From positions 11,222,001 through 11,286,000 of the forward strand of contig NC_052613.1 in NCBI RefSeq assembly GCF_016545825.1: a stretch of DNA of 64,000 bases, written 5' to 3'. The translations under genes and the position numbers were made by a program. Positions 49,971-59,991 of the stretch are shown here, piece after piece. Origin of the DNA: Eucalyptus grandis (taxonomy: Eukaryota; Streptophyta; Magnoliopsida; Myrtales; Myrtaceae). The notes under the pieces are model-generated. The model saw only the letters and a list, made by a program, of their open reading frames with translations. It ran no database searches and had not been told where the DNA came from. Every line of letters begins with the position of its first letter. The first letter of the stretch is position 1.

Positions 49971-50851
49971 CAGATAAAAGCTTTGGATGTCCGAGGATAA
50001 TTTCACTCCCACCATGCAATTTAAGGATTGCTCCATGTCGATTGTGTAACTGTTACATTTATATGTACATTCAATCCCATATGCGGTCCTGAAGAGCAAC
50101 GTGGCATTTGCAATGTTTACAAGGTGCGGTGTACTGAAAAATATACTATAGTTCTTGTGCTGTTTTCGTCTTCGAGACGCGAGAAAAAAAAAAAACGCTC
50201 CTGAGAATAATGATTCAAGCATGGTTACATTGATTTTTAATTGATGAGTCACAAGTTTTTTTTTTCCAATACACTCTCTCTCTTATATCATGTGTAGTCG
50301 ATATATTGAAAGTGAAAGATTTCCTCATAAGGTACAGTAAATGAATTCAGTCCCATTAGCATGGGACCCCCTTCCTCATCCATTTTCCGTTTCAATCCGG
50401 TGTGGACATCCGACTACCATGTCAAAATTGTGGCCAATATGAACTCAAAACTTAGAACAAAATCCCTTAAGATATTTAGCGGGTGACAAATAAAAAGAAA
50501 TGTCATGAGATGTCAATGGGTCCTTAACGTTGTAGCATACAAATTGTGTTACAAAACTTTGGCGGATAAAATATGTACTACCATTGCGTTGTCTTCCTAT
50601 GCATTCGGGTTTGGCACGTCTATATAGGATTAAGTAAAAGCAAGAAGCGCTTTTTTTGCACTCTCCCAACAAATTCAAAACATTACTCAAATTTTCAACG
50701 ATGACGAAGAAATTATATATGAATCTACTGGTCAATATTTATAAGTTGTGAAAATTAGATATTTCAAAATGCATTTATCCGAGCACGCTTTTCTAGTTGC
50801 ATGTCCCAGAAACATCGATCAAGCATGAACGTTTCCGAGAAATTTATCATG

Positions 50852-50852
<1 letters not shown>

Positions 50853-50884
<32 letters not shown>
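50853..50884. repeat. GA microsatellite
   Basis: (GA)n of about 32 bp. The unit 2 counterpart near 59211-59226 is much shorter, so the tract expanded or contracted after the duplication. Confidence 0.85.
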
Positions 50885-50888
<4 letters not shown>

Positions 50889-51676
50889 CGCTGCCATGAT
50901 GAAGACCCAAAAAGAGTAGAAAAAGAGAGAACTAGACTTTCCGTCCACGCAATCGCAAGCCCGTCCAATGGCCATGAACGAAACAACACGCAATTTGCAA
51001 ATATGAAAGAAAAAGCCAAAAAAATTAATAATAAGAGAGTCGACGGAAAATCGGGCGGTCGAAATTCAAGTGTATCTCCTGGCAAGATTCGGTTATTTTT
51101 ATTTAATATATCCTCTCTCTTTAAAAAAAAAAATCTGAAATGAAACTTCTTGTGGATAACCTTTCAGAAAAACAAGCAATGGACTTTAAAAAGCAGCAGC
51201 CGAAAAAGCGGACTAGGACGCTTTGGGCGGGTAGGTCGATCGACTTATCTACCACAATGACTCGAGAGGTGATGATTCGTTCATGGATTAAAAGCACCCA
51301 CCTTTCTGTATTCGACAATTTGATATCGATAGCATTTGCGAATTAATGTGCCGCTAGTTAACTAAATAAATATGTTCAAATTTAGAGGAAAGTAGCAAGC
51401 AAAGGGTGGCTGATCACGTGACAGGATGGGTCGAACCGGAAGACACAGGGCCATTGCCTGCCGCTAACTCCGTCAAATGAACATGGGAATGGAGCAACTA
51501 GGCCTAACGTGCTTGGCAGTTTTAATAGAACTGCATCTGCCTGCTGACCTCGAAGCTCAACGTCGTTGAGCTCTCGCCTTGGTGACCGGTTAGTACCTTG
51601 AATTCTATCGTGCTTTGGGGACAAAAAGAGTAGAAACAAAGAGGACCCAGATGGAAATGAGTTAGGCTCAATGTGA

Positions 51677-51895
51677 ATGGGGATTCAGTTTGGGGGAATT
51701 GGAGAAGAAAAAGGTGAAAGAGCTCTCCAGGGACTTCCATCAAACACTTTAGATGCAGCCAGGGCTTTTCTTGAGCGGTTCCAAGTCCACATCTTTCTAA
51801 AAAGAGAGCAAAAATCCCGCTTTCAGGATCTCGCGAGGATTGGTGATGGGCCTTCTGTTAGGCAAGGTTTGAGCTTATGTAACCTGATGCAATAA
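51677..51895 (+). other. Open frame conserved in both units, unknown
   Basis: A 72-codon frame with GIGEEKGERALQG, TLDAARAFLERFQ and IFL. The unit 2 counterpart (62677-62871) reads GIGEEKYERALQG, TLDAARAFFEQFQ and IFL in the same frame. I recognise no family. Conservation may only reflect the duplication's age, and the minus strand also keeps similarity (PGELFH, SPFTLSLT). Coding status is doubtful. Confidence 0.25.
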
Positions 51896-52180
51896 TATTA
51901 CCTGGTCTCCATCCGTATCTTGAGTTGCGGAAGCGATTTTGTTGCTTCACCAGTAATTATTTGCATTTTTGTTATCTATCCACCGAAAAGTTTGCCGTTA
52001 GTCAAGTCAAGAGTACTACTATGGAGGTGAAAATACGATAGAAATATCTACAGAAAATAGTTGGGTTTCCTTTCATGAATATCAAAACCTGTAGGTGAAG
52101 TCTTATTCTAGAATTTAGACACATAGAGAACACCTAGAAGGTAATGGCAACTCTAGGAGTTGACTAATGGTTATCAGTGA

Positions 52181-53090
52181 TAGGGGTAAGCATGATTTTA
52201 GTGGTAAGGTTCTAGAAAGATGGGGTAAGCATGATTTTAGTGGTAAGGTTCTAGAAAGATATGGTTCGATTCCTGGTTTCACTTTTATAGGAAGGATTAG
52301 GAAACGGGAATCGGGAATCGAAACCAGAACCAAGACCGGAAACCTAAAGCAAATTCCCTAATTTTTCTTCCAAACTAGAAACTAAAGTGATGTTTATATG
52401 TTTATATATTGTAATTTTTTTTTGTAATATCTAATGAGTGAATGTTTTATTTAATTCCTTTTTTTCAGATATGGATTGTCTTAATAAGGAGATCGTCATC
52501 AGTAAATAGAGTTTACCAATTGAAGTAATGAATATATGTGGTGAGGCTTTCCAATAATTATTTTAGATTAGTTAATAGTAATTGTAAATTTAAAACTATT
52601 ATTAAGTGACTAACTATGGTTGTTGTTTCTTTTGATTTCAGGTGATTAAAATTTGGAATAATTTTTCATGGATGATTAACGACTGAAGTTCTATAATTTA
52701 TGTCTTATTTTACGTGTTTTGAAGATTTTTTTATTTAATTTATTTTACTTGTTCATCTATTGTTGCTATTGATAAATGAGAAACTTTCATCTTTATTGTT
52801 ATGTGTTTTATACCTAAAATGAGAAATTTTATTATTTATTTTATTTTACATGCTCATCTTTTATGGACCGAAGTTCTATAATGTAGGTTTTATGTTACGA
52901 GTTTTGAACTTAAAGTGATGTTTTATGGATTTTTTTCTTAAATTTAAAAAAGAAAGAAAAAAAAGAAAGAAAGAGCAAGTTAGACCTCGGAACTTGTTTG
53001 TGACAAGGTAAATTCCAAGTTTCAGGTTCTAATGAGTAAGTTCCAAGTTCTAGGCAAAATTTCTAAGGAACCTAGAATTGCTCACCCCTA
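52181..53090. mobile_element. Non-autonomous hAT element with 8-bp TSD
   Basis: 910 bp. The left end is TAGGGGTAAGCATG; the right end in reverse is TAGGGGTGAGCAATTC. The perfect 8-bp target duplication ATCAGTGA at 52173-52180 and 53091-53098 is the hAT hallmark. Unit 2 has a single uninterrupted 'gttatcagtgacaac' near 63596-63610, so the empty site is visible. No transposase frame is present. Confidence 0.9.
52183..52260. repeat. Perfect 39-bp tandem duplication at the hAT left end
   Basis: Two identical 39-bp copies (52183-52221 and 52222-52260), each starting GGGGTAAGCATGATTTTAGT. The terminal repeat of the element is therefore doubled. Confidence 0.95.
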
Positions 53091-53302
53091 ATCAGTGACA
53101 ACATATAACAAACAAACTTGAAAATAGCTAATGACACTCAAGAAGGGATGAGTTCATACTTCGGAATCATAGAGGATTACTCCAGTGAGGACGGAAAAGG
53201 TAATCTACTTTACACCAAGCCGCCTTTGTACTAACATTATACACATAATTTACCAAGTGCTAATATTCTATATAGCAAATACTGAGATAAAAACAACATG
53301 AG

Positions 53303-53631
53303 TGTTACACCTTTTGTATGTCACTCATTTGAATGTCAGAACTTTTTTCACCCACTTAAGGGCCATAAGTGATTTGCCTTATTGAAAAATCCAACGCGAA
53401 CGTCATTTGTTGTACATGGTATCACCAATGTTAATAATGACAACTAATAAATAATTCAAAAATAAAAAATTTCCTGTCAAAATGGAAAATTAATATAAAA
53501 AAAAATCTATGTCAATGATTTGCCAAGAATGGCACTTAAAATATTGATTTTGCTTCAATGTGGCACTTAAATGAGCAAAAAAAAAAAAGTTATAGCATTC
53601 AAAGAAGCACCATATGAAAGTTATGCACTCC
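53303..53631. mobile_element. MITE, TIR family B
   Basis: Left end GAGTGTTACACCTTTTGTAT; right end in reverse GGAGTGCATAACTTTCATAT. Inside are 'cacttaagggccataagtg' and 'gtggcacttaaatgagc', the 'cacttaagtg' words shared with the larger element at 60.2 kb. It lies in DNA present in unit 1 but absent at the matching place in unit 2. Confidence 0.55.
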
Positions 53632-54299
53632 TACTATCATTATCCCGGACATTTTTATTTATAAGTGAAAAGGTTGGAGAGGGCCAATCAATGCAACTAT
53701 GGACCTAAACTTTATCATACGGGTCATATGTAGACAAATGCCTTGCATTAATTAATTCTTTATAAGGCATATTAATGGAAGTGAGTACCATATATATAGA
53801 ACTAGGTACTTACCATGAATGAGGCCTATTGCATATAAAATCCAAAATATGTTGAATTTAATTTTTAATGACGAAAAGAAAATCACCAAAACCATTATTA
53901 TGTATTAATACATGAGTAGTATTAATTACAAATTATCTTATTTGCATCTCCTTTTTCCCAACCACGACGCTTGACTCTAGAAACCCATTATACTCTCTCC
54001 TTATTTTACTCGTATGAACTCAAATATATATAAACAAGCTGGGTTTGACATTGAATGATCAATTATGTTAAAAAAAATAATCACATAAAGGCTCGCACTT
54101 TTTTCCATCCATTTTTTGACTTCCGATGTCTCATAATACTTTAAATTGATCATAATATCTCTAGTAGGTCCCAGATTTAATATTAATCCTTACCTTTTTC
54201 TTTTTTCTTTCTTTGAAAATTCTGATACATTTAGAATTAACAAAAATATATATATATATCTGCCAATGGTTTGATTGGATTGTCATAGAGTGCAATTAC
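53632..54299. other. AT-rich intergenic DNA
   Basis: No gene seen; a short TA run lies at 54247-54261. This stretch is absent from unit 2. Confidence 0.4.
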
Positions 54300-55368
54300 A
54301 ATTGTGTCATAATTTTCTCATCAACAACTATTCATTCCACTTAATTAGCCCTACTTTCTAGTTTTGTCAATATAGTCCTAAACTTTTGGGCGATATTACA
54401 ATGTAGTCTTTTCCCGCCAATTACCACCAAATATTGTTGGCGTGACATCTAGTCATTACTGGCCATCCTAAGTGGCATTCTAACATGGGCAAATTGTTGA
54501 ATTCCAAGTCACAATTTGTGACGGCAATTGTTAGAGTTATTTAGGAATATTATGATAGCTTTTGTATCTCTCAAGATTATGTGGATATCCTCTATGATTT
54601 TGTGTATCTTAATTGATATATTATCTCATTTAGTCATTCATAAAGCCTATAAATAAGCTAATAATCTTCATTACGAATATATCAAAATATATAGAAAATT
54701 ATTTATTTCTCTTTTCCACATTCTTCTAAACTTGTTATCAGAGCTTTCTTTCATGAGGCAAACCTAGTGCACCGACTGCACTACGCACCCAATGCACCTT
54801 AGAAATTTCCCAATATTTTTCTACTTTATCATTCTCAATGATGCACCTATGCATCCCAAGCAAATAAATCCATCCTTGCTGCTCAACAATGTTCACCTAA
54901 GTGCATCATTCGCATTTGAGTAAGCGCTACGATGGTTGTTTTAGGATGTCCCTAACGTGTCGAGAGTTGAGCTTTTCTTTTCCATGGAGGTATTTTTCGA
55001 CGCCCCAAAGACACGTTTTCACATTATAACTTTTCCCTCAGCGGTGCCCGACTTATCCGTTTTTTGTAACCATGTCAGCCACATTGGCTGCGTTTAAGTT
55101 ACTGTCCCAACGACAAAGTTGACCACAAAGGACACATGCTACTCGGCTTCAATACCTTCGATTCTCGACATTTCACATGTCGTTTCGAGAAGCCACACCA
55201 TCGCCAGCCTCTCTCGGACCAACTAGATCTGGAAGTTTCGCCATCAATAGCTATCGGATGCCACCTCATCCGTAACGTCTCAACAGTTGGACATTATTCA
55301 GACTTGCATTCAATACACCTTGAGTTTGAGTTTGAGGGGATGTTAGAGTTATTTAGGAGAAGTATTAT

Positions 55369-55403
<35 letters not shown>

Positions 55404-55680
55404 CTCTGAAGATTATATGGATATCCTCTATGATTTGCATATCTTGATTGATATTATCTTGTTTAGTCATTCACAAAGCCTATATATAGGCCGATAATCT
55501 TCATTATGAATATATCGAAATATATAGAAAATTCTTTGTTTCTCTTTTCAGCATTCTTCTCAACTTCAATTGAGAAAAGACTACATTTAAATGTGCGCAA
55601 ATGGATTATATTGACAAAATTGGAAAGTTAAAACTGAATTATATTTGTATAACAGGTTTAAGATTGAATTGATCATTTGT
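54300..55680. mobile_element. Family A MITE split by an LTR element
   Basis: The left part (54300-54528) has 'tttgtcaatatagtcctaaa', then 'ctttt'. The right part (55566-55680) has 'aagactacatttaaatg' and 'ataacaggtttaagattgaa'. Joined across the insertion they match the usual short family A member. The middle is the element at 54529-55565. Confidence 0.6.
54529..55565 (+). mobile_element. Miniature (TRIM-like) LTR retrotransposon
   Basis: Two LTRs, 54529-54732 (204 bp) and 55341-55565 (225 bp), both begin TGTTAGAGTTATTTAGGA and end TTCTTCT.AACT. A primer-binding site TGTTATCAGAGC follows the first LTR (one mismatch to the tRNA-Met-type TGGTATCAGAGC). A purine-rich tract ending GAGTTTGAGGGGA precedes the second. 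The internal region is only about 610 bp, with no retroviral domain. The flanks gcaat/tcaat are a 4-of-5 target duplication. The second LTR has gained a T run of about 30. Confidence 0.82.
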
Positions 55681-55714
55681 CCAAATATTCAAATAATCAC
55701 TCCTTCAATGGACA

Positions 55715-55920
55715 CATGTTTAAGTATTTTTGGGACAAGTATTTTAAAAGTGTCATGACTTCCAACGCTCATTTAAGCGCCACAAATTTAAAAAAAAATG
55801 ATCACTTAATTATCAAAAAGTCCAACGTGGACGATGGTTGTCTTATATGATATCGTCAGTACTAATGTAGATAATTACTAAAAAAATTGATAATAAAAAA
55901 GATCCACGTTGGCGGATCCT
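55715..55920. mobile_element. Truncated MITE, family B
   Basis: 'catttaagcgccac', 'aaaaagtccaacgtggacga' and 'taatgtagataattactaaa' match the left half of the 53.3-kb element. The right half is missing or replaced. Confidence 0.4.
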
Positions 55921-56248
55921 TAAAGGATCACTTAAAACTAAAGCAGCCTCGTATCGTATGGCCCCACTACTTAACACCGGCGCCATGATCAATGGACGAT
56001 CCTTTAGAGTACCATGTTCTCCTTTCATCAGTCAAAAGTCAAATCAGAACGCAAGGTTTTCAAGATTGGGGAGGGCATTCTAATCTCATAAAACATCAAA
56101 TCCATATTACAGCTGCCACCCGGTGCAGAATATGTCTCTGTCTATATTGTCACTGTTTATGGTAAAGCTCCCAGCATCGGTGAGACGGAGATATCCCATC
56201 TGAGAACCAAAGAGAAGAGCTTAATCTCTATGATCTAGGAATATTGTA
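55921..56248. other. End of unit 1 and junction to unit 2
   Basis: 55930-55980 ('cttaaaactaaagcagcctc', then 'gtat.gtatgg.cccactac') matches the last 60 bases of the window (63940-64000). The remaining sequence to 56248 has no counterpart inside the window and should recur just beyond its end if the array continues. Confidence 0.6.
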
Positions 56249-56464
56249 CAAGAAATTTCCTCCCGAACTCGAAGAACTAGAGGCTCTAAAATCTCTTTTC
56301 TTAATCAGAACTGGAGACGGACGTTACGCTGGTCTGCACGCGCAAAGAGATCACTGTTCTTTTGGTCCTTCAATCTCCCGAGCCCTGGCCTAAGTTAATG
56401 CCTCTTTGATCTGAGGCAGTCAGTTTTTCTTCCAGAACCCGTCTTTTCCCATGAAGAAAGTATT

Positions 56465-56934
56465 TCAAAACACAGATTCGCGATGAAACTCCTCCGAGTC
56501 CTCCAGTTTCGGGTACTCGTTCAAGTCAGGGGCACAGCATGGCCTCGACTTGGCCGCCGCCGCCTGGACAGCATCGACCTGGGCGCCGACCTCAGCGGCG
56601 CGCCTGCGGATGGAGTTGGCCGAGACCTCGCCCAGCGAGTCCTCCCCTCGCGCCAGATGAGGTCGGGGAAGTTGAGGCGGGCGGAGGGGCCGCGGAGGTA
56701 GAAGACGGCAGTGTCGTAGGCGCGGGCGGCGGCCACGGGGGTGGCATAGGAGCCGAGCCAGATGCGGGAGCGCTTGTTGGGCTCCCTGATCTCGGCCACC
56801 CACTTGCCCCACTTCCTCATCCGGATACCCCTGTAAGGCTTCTGCCGCCGCTGCTGCTGCTGCTGCTGCTGCTGGTGCGGCCTTCTCTTGATTCGCTGCC
56901 CCTCTGTCGTCTCATCGTAGCGTTCGCTTTCCAT
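56465..56934 (-). pseudogene. AP2/ERF (RAP2.1-like) paralogue, frameshifted, EAR motif lost
   Basis: Same start ([11 protein letters not shown]) and AP2 domain ([34 protein letters not shown]) as the unit 1 gene. A 10-residue insertion before the domain includes a run of eight Gln (CAG/CTG repeat, about 56850-56873). Just after [11 protein letters not shown], near 56642-56648, one base is missing compared with unit 1 ('cctggccctc' against 'cctcccctc'). The frame then runs on to a stop at 56521, giving a 137-residue product with an unrelated Arg/Ser-rich tail. The original tail, including [13 protein letters not shown] and DLNEYP, is still readable in the other frame down to 56465 without stops. 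So the shift is recent, or a sequence error. Confidence 0.88.
56850..56873. repeat. CAG/CTG trinucleotide repeat (polyglutamine) in the ERF paralogue
   Basis: About eight CTG units on the plus strand encode a Gln run before the AP2 domain on the minus strand. The unit 1 gene has a single Gln at this place. Confidence 0.9.
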
Positions 56935-57036
56935 AGTAATCTCTTGATTCTTGAGAGGGAGAAAGAGAGGGGATAGGGGGAGTCGAGATTGGTTTTCTAT
57001 GGAGAGATTTAAGGAGAAAGATCAAGTGCTGGAGGT

Positions 57037-57044
57037 TATAAATA
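57037..57044 (-). promoter_or_regulatory. TATA-like element of the unit 2 ERF copy
   Basis: TATTTATA on the gene's strand about 103 bp upstream of the ATG, at the same place as in unit 1. Confidence 0.5.
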
Positions 57045-57061
57045 GAGAGAAAGAGAGAGAG

Positions 57062-57163
57062 ACTTCTGTCGGCCGAGTTTTGAAGATTAAGAAAAGGCGG
57101 CTTCGTGCTTGCGCTGCAAACGACGGCAACTTGGCGTGCCGATCTTGCCAAATTTATCAGCCT
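57062..57163. repeat. Promoter segment inverted relative to unit 1
   Basis: Reads 'acttctgtcggccgagtttt' to 'gccaaatttatcagcc', the reverse complement of 38834-38935 with point differences. GA tract (57044-57061) on the left and CT tract (57166-57175) on the right. Confidence 0.88.
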
Positions 57164-57304
57164 TCGCTCTCTCTCTACCCCACGCGTAGGAAGGAGGAAA
57201 TTTCTCGGGTCGGTGATGAAAGGGGACTTTCCTGTTCAGTTAATCGGGACTGTCGGGGGACGGTTTATATCTGTTTTTTTGACAAAGTTGACAGTTTATA
57301 ATGT

Positions 57305-57339
57305 CACGTGGTGTTTTTCGGGTGGATTTTATGCACGTG
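57305..57339. promoter_or_regulatory. Two G-box/ABRE-type sites upstream of the unit 2 ERF copy
   Basis: CACGTG at 57305-57310 and 57334-57339, starts 29 bp apart, exactly as in unit 1. Confidence 0.6.
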
Positions 57340-57528
57340 CCTGCAAGGGACTGGGAAGGAAGACGGGGCGAAATTCGTGCAAGTCAAATGGAACAGCCAC
57401 TTACGACAAAAGGATTAAAAAAAAAAACGAACAAGCCGCGTTTTTTAAAAGGAGAGAAATGTCGTGCACGGCATTAGAGGGGGCGAAACTAGACACTTCT
57501 AGTTAAAATTGGAAATATATTATTAAGG

Positions 57529-58191
57529 AGTGATGGCTCCGGTATGAGTAGGTCCATGTTATAATTAATTCCCAGTTTTTGAACCCTAAAACCTATTATA
57601 TTTGCCTGGAACCAATCGTGAAATCTATCCCGTTTTTCTATTCCAATTTCAAGGTCTACTCGAGAACCTAATTTATTTATTTTTCCTTTTTTTGGTTTAT
57701 GTTTTGCAGCAAAACATAAAAAGTTATAAGTAACGAAACGATTCAAAATAAAAGATGAATAACATAAATTTTAATCCGCCATAAACAACAATTCATGATA
57801 TAAATACGTAGCCACGTACAATAATAAATGATAAAAAAAGTTCAAACACCATGTACAATAATAAATGATGAAAAGTTCAAACATGTAATATAAAACATAA
57901 ATTATAAAACTTCATTCCCCATTTATCCATAAAAAATTAGGGGAAGAGAAAAGACTGGTGAGGAATTTTGATGAAAGATAAATGATGAAGTAGTGCTGAG
58001 ATTAGAATTTATGGGAAAAAGAAATTAGGATTTTGATTTTTAACTTATAAAACTAGTTCCAAAGGCGGTGAAGTCCAATTCCCGATTGGATATTCTTGGA
58101 TATTCACTTGGAACCTGTTCCCAGATCTATTTTTCAAACAGTTCAATATAGTTCTCAAGTAAAATTGGTTTGGTTGCACAGCCCTAATATT
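57529..58191. mobile_element. Possible non-autonomous hAT-like insertion
   Basis: AT-rich non-coding stretch between duplicated blocks. The right end in reverse reads TAGGGCTGTGCAACCAA, close to the hAT-type terminus TAGGGGTG. The left end (TAAGGAGTGATGGC) is a weaker match and no clean 8-bp duplication was seen. Confidence 0.3.
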
Positions 58192-58214
58192 ACTCTCTTC
58201 TTAAACAAATTCTA

Positions 58215-59991
58215 TCTGGTGAGCCGCTTTAGATTGGCCCACTCGACATATAAGTTGATGGCAGGTAAAAGTCTTTGATATTCGAGGATAATTTCTCTTG
58301 CACTGTGCAATTGGGGATTACTCCATGTCGATCATGTCACCATTACATTAAATGCGTACGTTCAATCACATATGCGGCTTTGAAGAGTAATGTGGCATTT
58401 GCAATATTATAGAAGAGGCAATGTACACAAAAGAAAAAAAAATAGTACTATAGTTCTTGTTTTATTTATTGTCGTTGCCATGCATTAAAAACCGCTCATG
58501 AAAATAATGAGTCTCGCATTGTTACATTGAGTTTTCATATGGGTTTTGTGAATAAGAAAAGTTTTATTTTTTAAATTAACTAAAAAAAGTTCTTTTTTTT
58601 AGTGCACCGTCTCTCTTATTGTGTAAATGGTATGTTGAAATTGAAAAATTTCCTTACCAAGTATGGAAAATGATTCTAGCACGTAAGCATAGAATCCGCC
58701 CTTCCTCATCCATTTCCCGTATCAATCCAGCGCGGACATCCGACTATTATGATGAAATCGTGGCCAATATGAACCGAAAACTTAGAACAAAATTCCTTGA
58801 GATAGTTGGCGGGTCATGGCTAAAAAATTATCTCATGAAATGTCAAAAGGTGCTTAACGTCATAACACATAAATCGTATCATATTATTTTGGTGGATCAT
58901 ATATGTACGACCACCGGGTCGCCTATCTATATATTTGAGGTTTGGCATGTCTATTTAAGATTAAGTAAAAGTAAGAAGCAAACTTTTTTTCTTTACTCTC
59001 CCAACAAATTCAACACGTTATTCACATTTTCAGCAATTGCCGAGAAATTATACATGAATGTACGGTCAATGTTTATACATCGTGAAAGTCTCGGATGTTT
59101 CAGGCTAGAAAAGGGATATTTGAAAATGCATTTATTAAAACACGCTTTTCTGGATACACGTCCCATAGAAACGGACAAAAGCAGTAACGTTTCCGAGAAA
59201 TTCATCGTATGAGGGAGAGAGGGAGAGGTCGGTGCCAAGAAAAAGACCCAAAGATAGAAAATGAAGGAAGTAGACTTCCCGTCCACGCAATCGCAAGCCC
59301 GTCCCGTGACGATGAGCCAAGCAACACACAATTTGCAAAATACAAAAGAGAAAGCATAAAAAGGGTGGGCGGAAAATTGGGTATTCCCAATTCAGAAGTG
59401 TATGTGCTGGCGAAATTGGGTTTTTAAATTAATGTATGCTCCCTTTTTAAAATTCTGAATTGAAAATTTGTGTGGATAACCTTCGGGGAAAACAAGCAAA
59501 TGGACATCTAGAAAGCGGCAGCAGAAAAAGCGGACTAGCACGCGGTGGGCGGGTAGGTCGATCGACTTCTCTACCGCACTGACTCGAGCGGTGATGATTC
59601 GTTCACGGACCAGAAAGCACCCACCTTTCTGTACCTGACAACCGATGCGTCAATATTGATCGCATACGCGAACGAATGTGCTGTTAGTCGACTAAATAAG
59701 ATGATTATATAAGGAAGGAAGTTGTACACGAAGGTGGCCGACCATGTGAAGGGATGGGTCGAACCGGAAGGCGCGGGGCTATTGGCTATTGCCTGCCGTT
59801 GACTCCGTCACTGAACATGGGGCGGAACAACGTAGCCCGACTTATTTGGTCGATTCACCTCACGGTCCTTTGATTCGATTAAGACCTCATTTTATATGTT
59901 CATGTCGAATGCCGCTAGAAGGGCTCAACATTATTCAGAGCTCTTGGTTTGCATCCAAGAGCCTTCGTGCTCAACAATTTTTATAGAACTG
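58215..59991. repeat. Segmental duplication, middle block of unit 2
   Basis: Counterpart of 48760-51540 without the MULE. The 197-codon plus frame at 58619-59212 has no recognised domain, and its unit 1 equivalent (50280-50830) is broken in that frame, so I do not call it a gene. Confidence 0.85.

Larger units (their letters stand above)
48760..51430. repeat. Segmental duplication, middle block of unit 1
   Basis: Apart from the MULE at 48840-49970, this matches 58215-59830 in order and orientation: 'gagccgct', 'agttgatggcagataaaag', 'catatgcgg', 'gactcgag.ggtgatgattcg' and 'gggtcgaaccggaag' all recur. No intact gene was recognised in either copy. Confidence 0.85.
51530..53285. repeat. Segmental duplication, right block of unit 1
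   Basis: Matches 62540-63935 in order: 'gaattct.tc.tgct.tggggacaaaaag', 'agctctccaggga', 'gttgcttcaccag.aattatttgc' and 'aggtaatctact.tacaccaagcc'. A hAT element (52181-53090) lies in unit 1 only. Unit 2 has an extra stretch at about 62900-63360 and another near 63770-63910. Confidence 0.85.
56249..57520. repeat. Segmental duplication, ERF block of unit 2
   Basis: Counterpart of 38056-39270, same orientation, covering the broken ERF gene and its promoter. Differences include a 30-bp repeat-rich insertion in the coding region, one coding deletion and a promoter microinversion. Confidence 0.9.

Noticed and set aside
50819..51085. Similar minus-strand frames in both units (50819-51085 and 59202-59390, sharing DGLAIAWT)
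   Set aside because: Frame is disturbed by indels and ends in a GA/CT microsatellite; similarity is explained by the segmental duplication.
52263..52280. tRNA T-loop-like GGTTCGATTCC
   Set aside because: No acceptor stem, D arm or anticodon arm at the right spacing; it lies inside the hAT element.
58619..59212. 197-codon plus-strand open frame, the longest in the window
   Set aside because: No recognised domain, and the paralogous stretch in unit 1 does not keep the frame, so it is probably chance.
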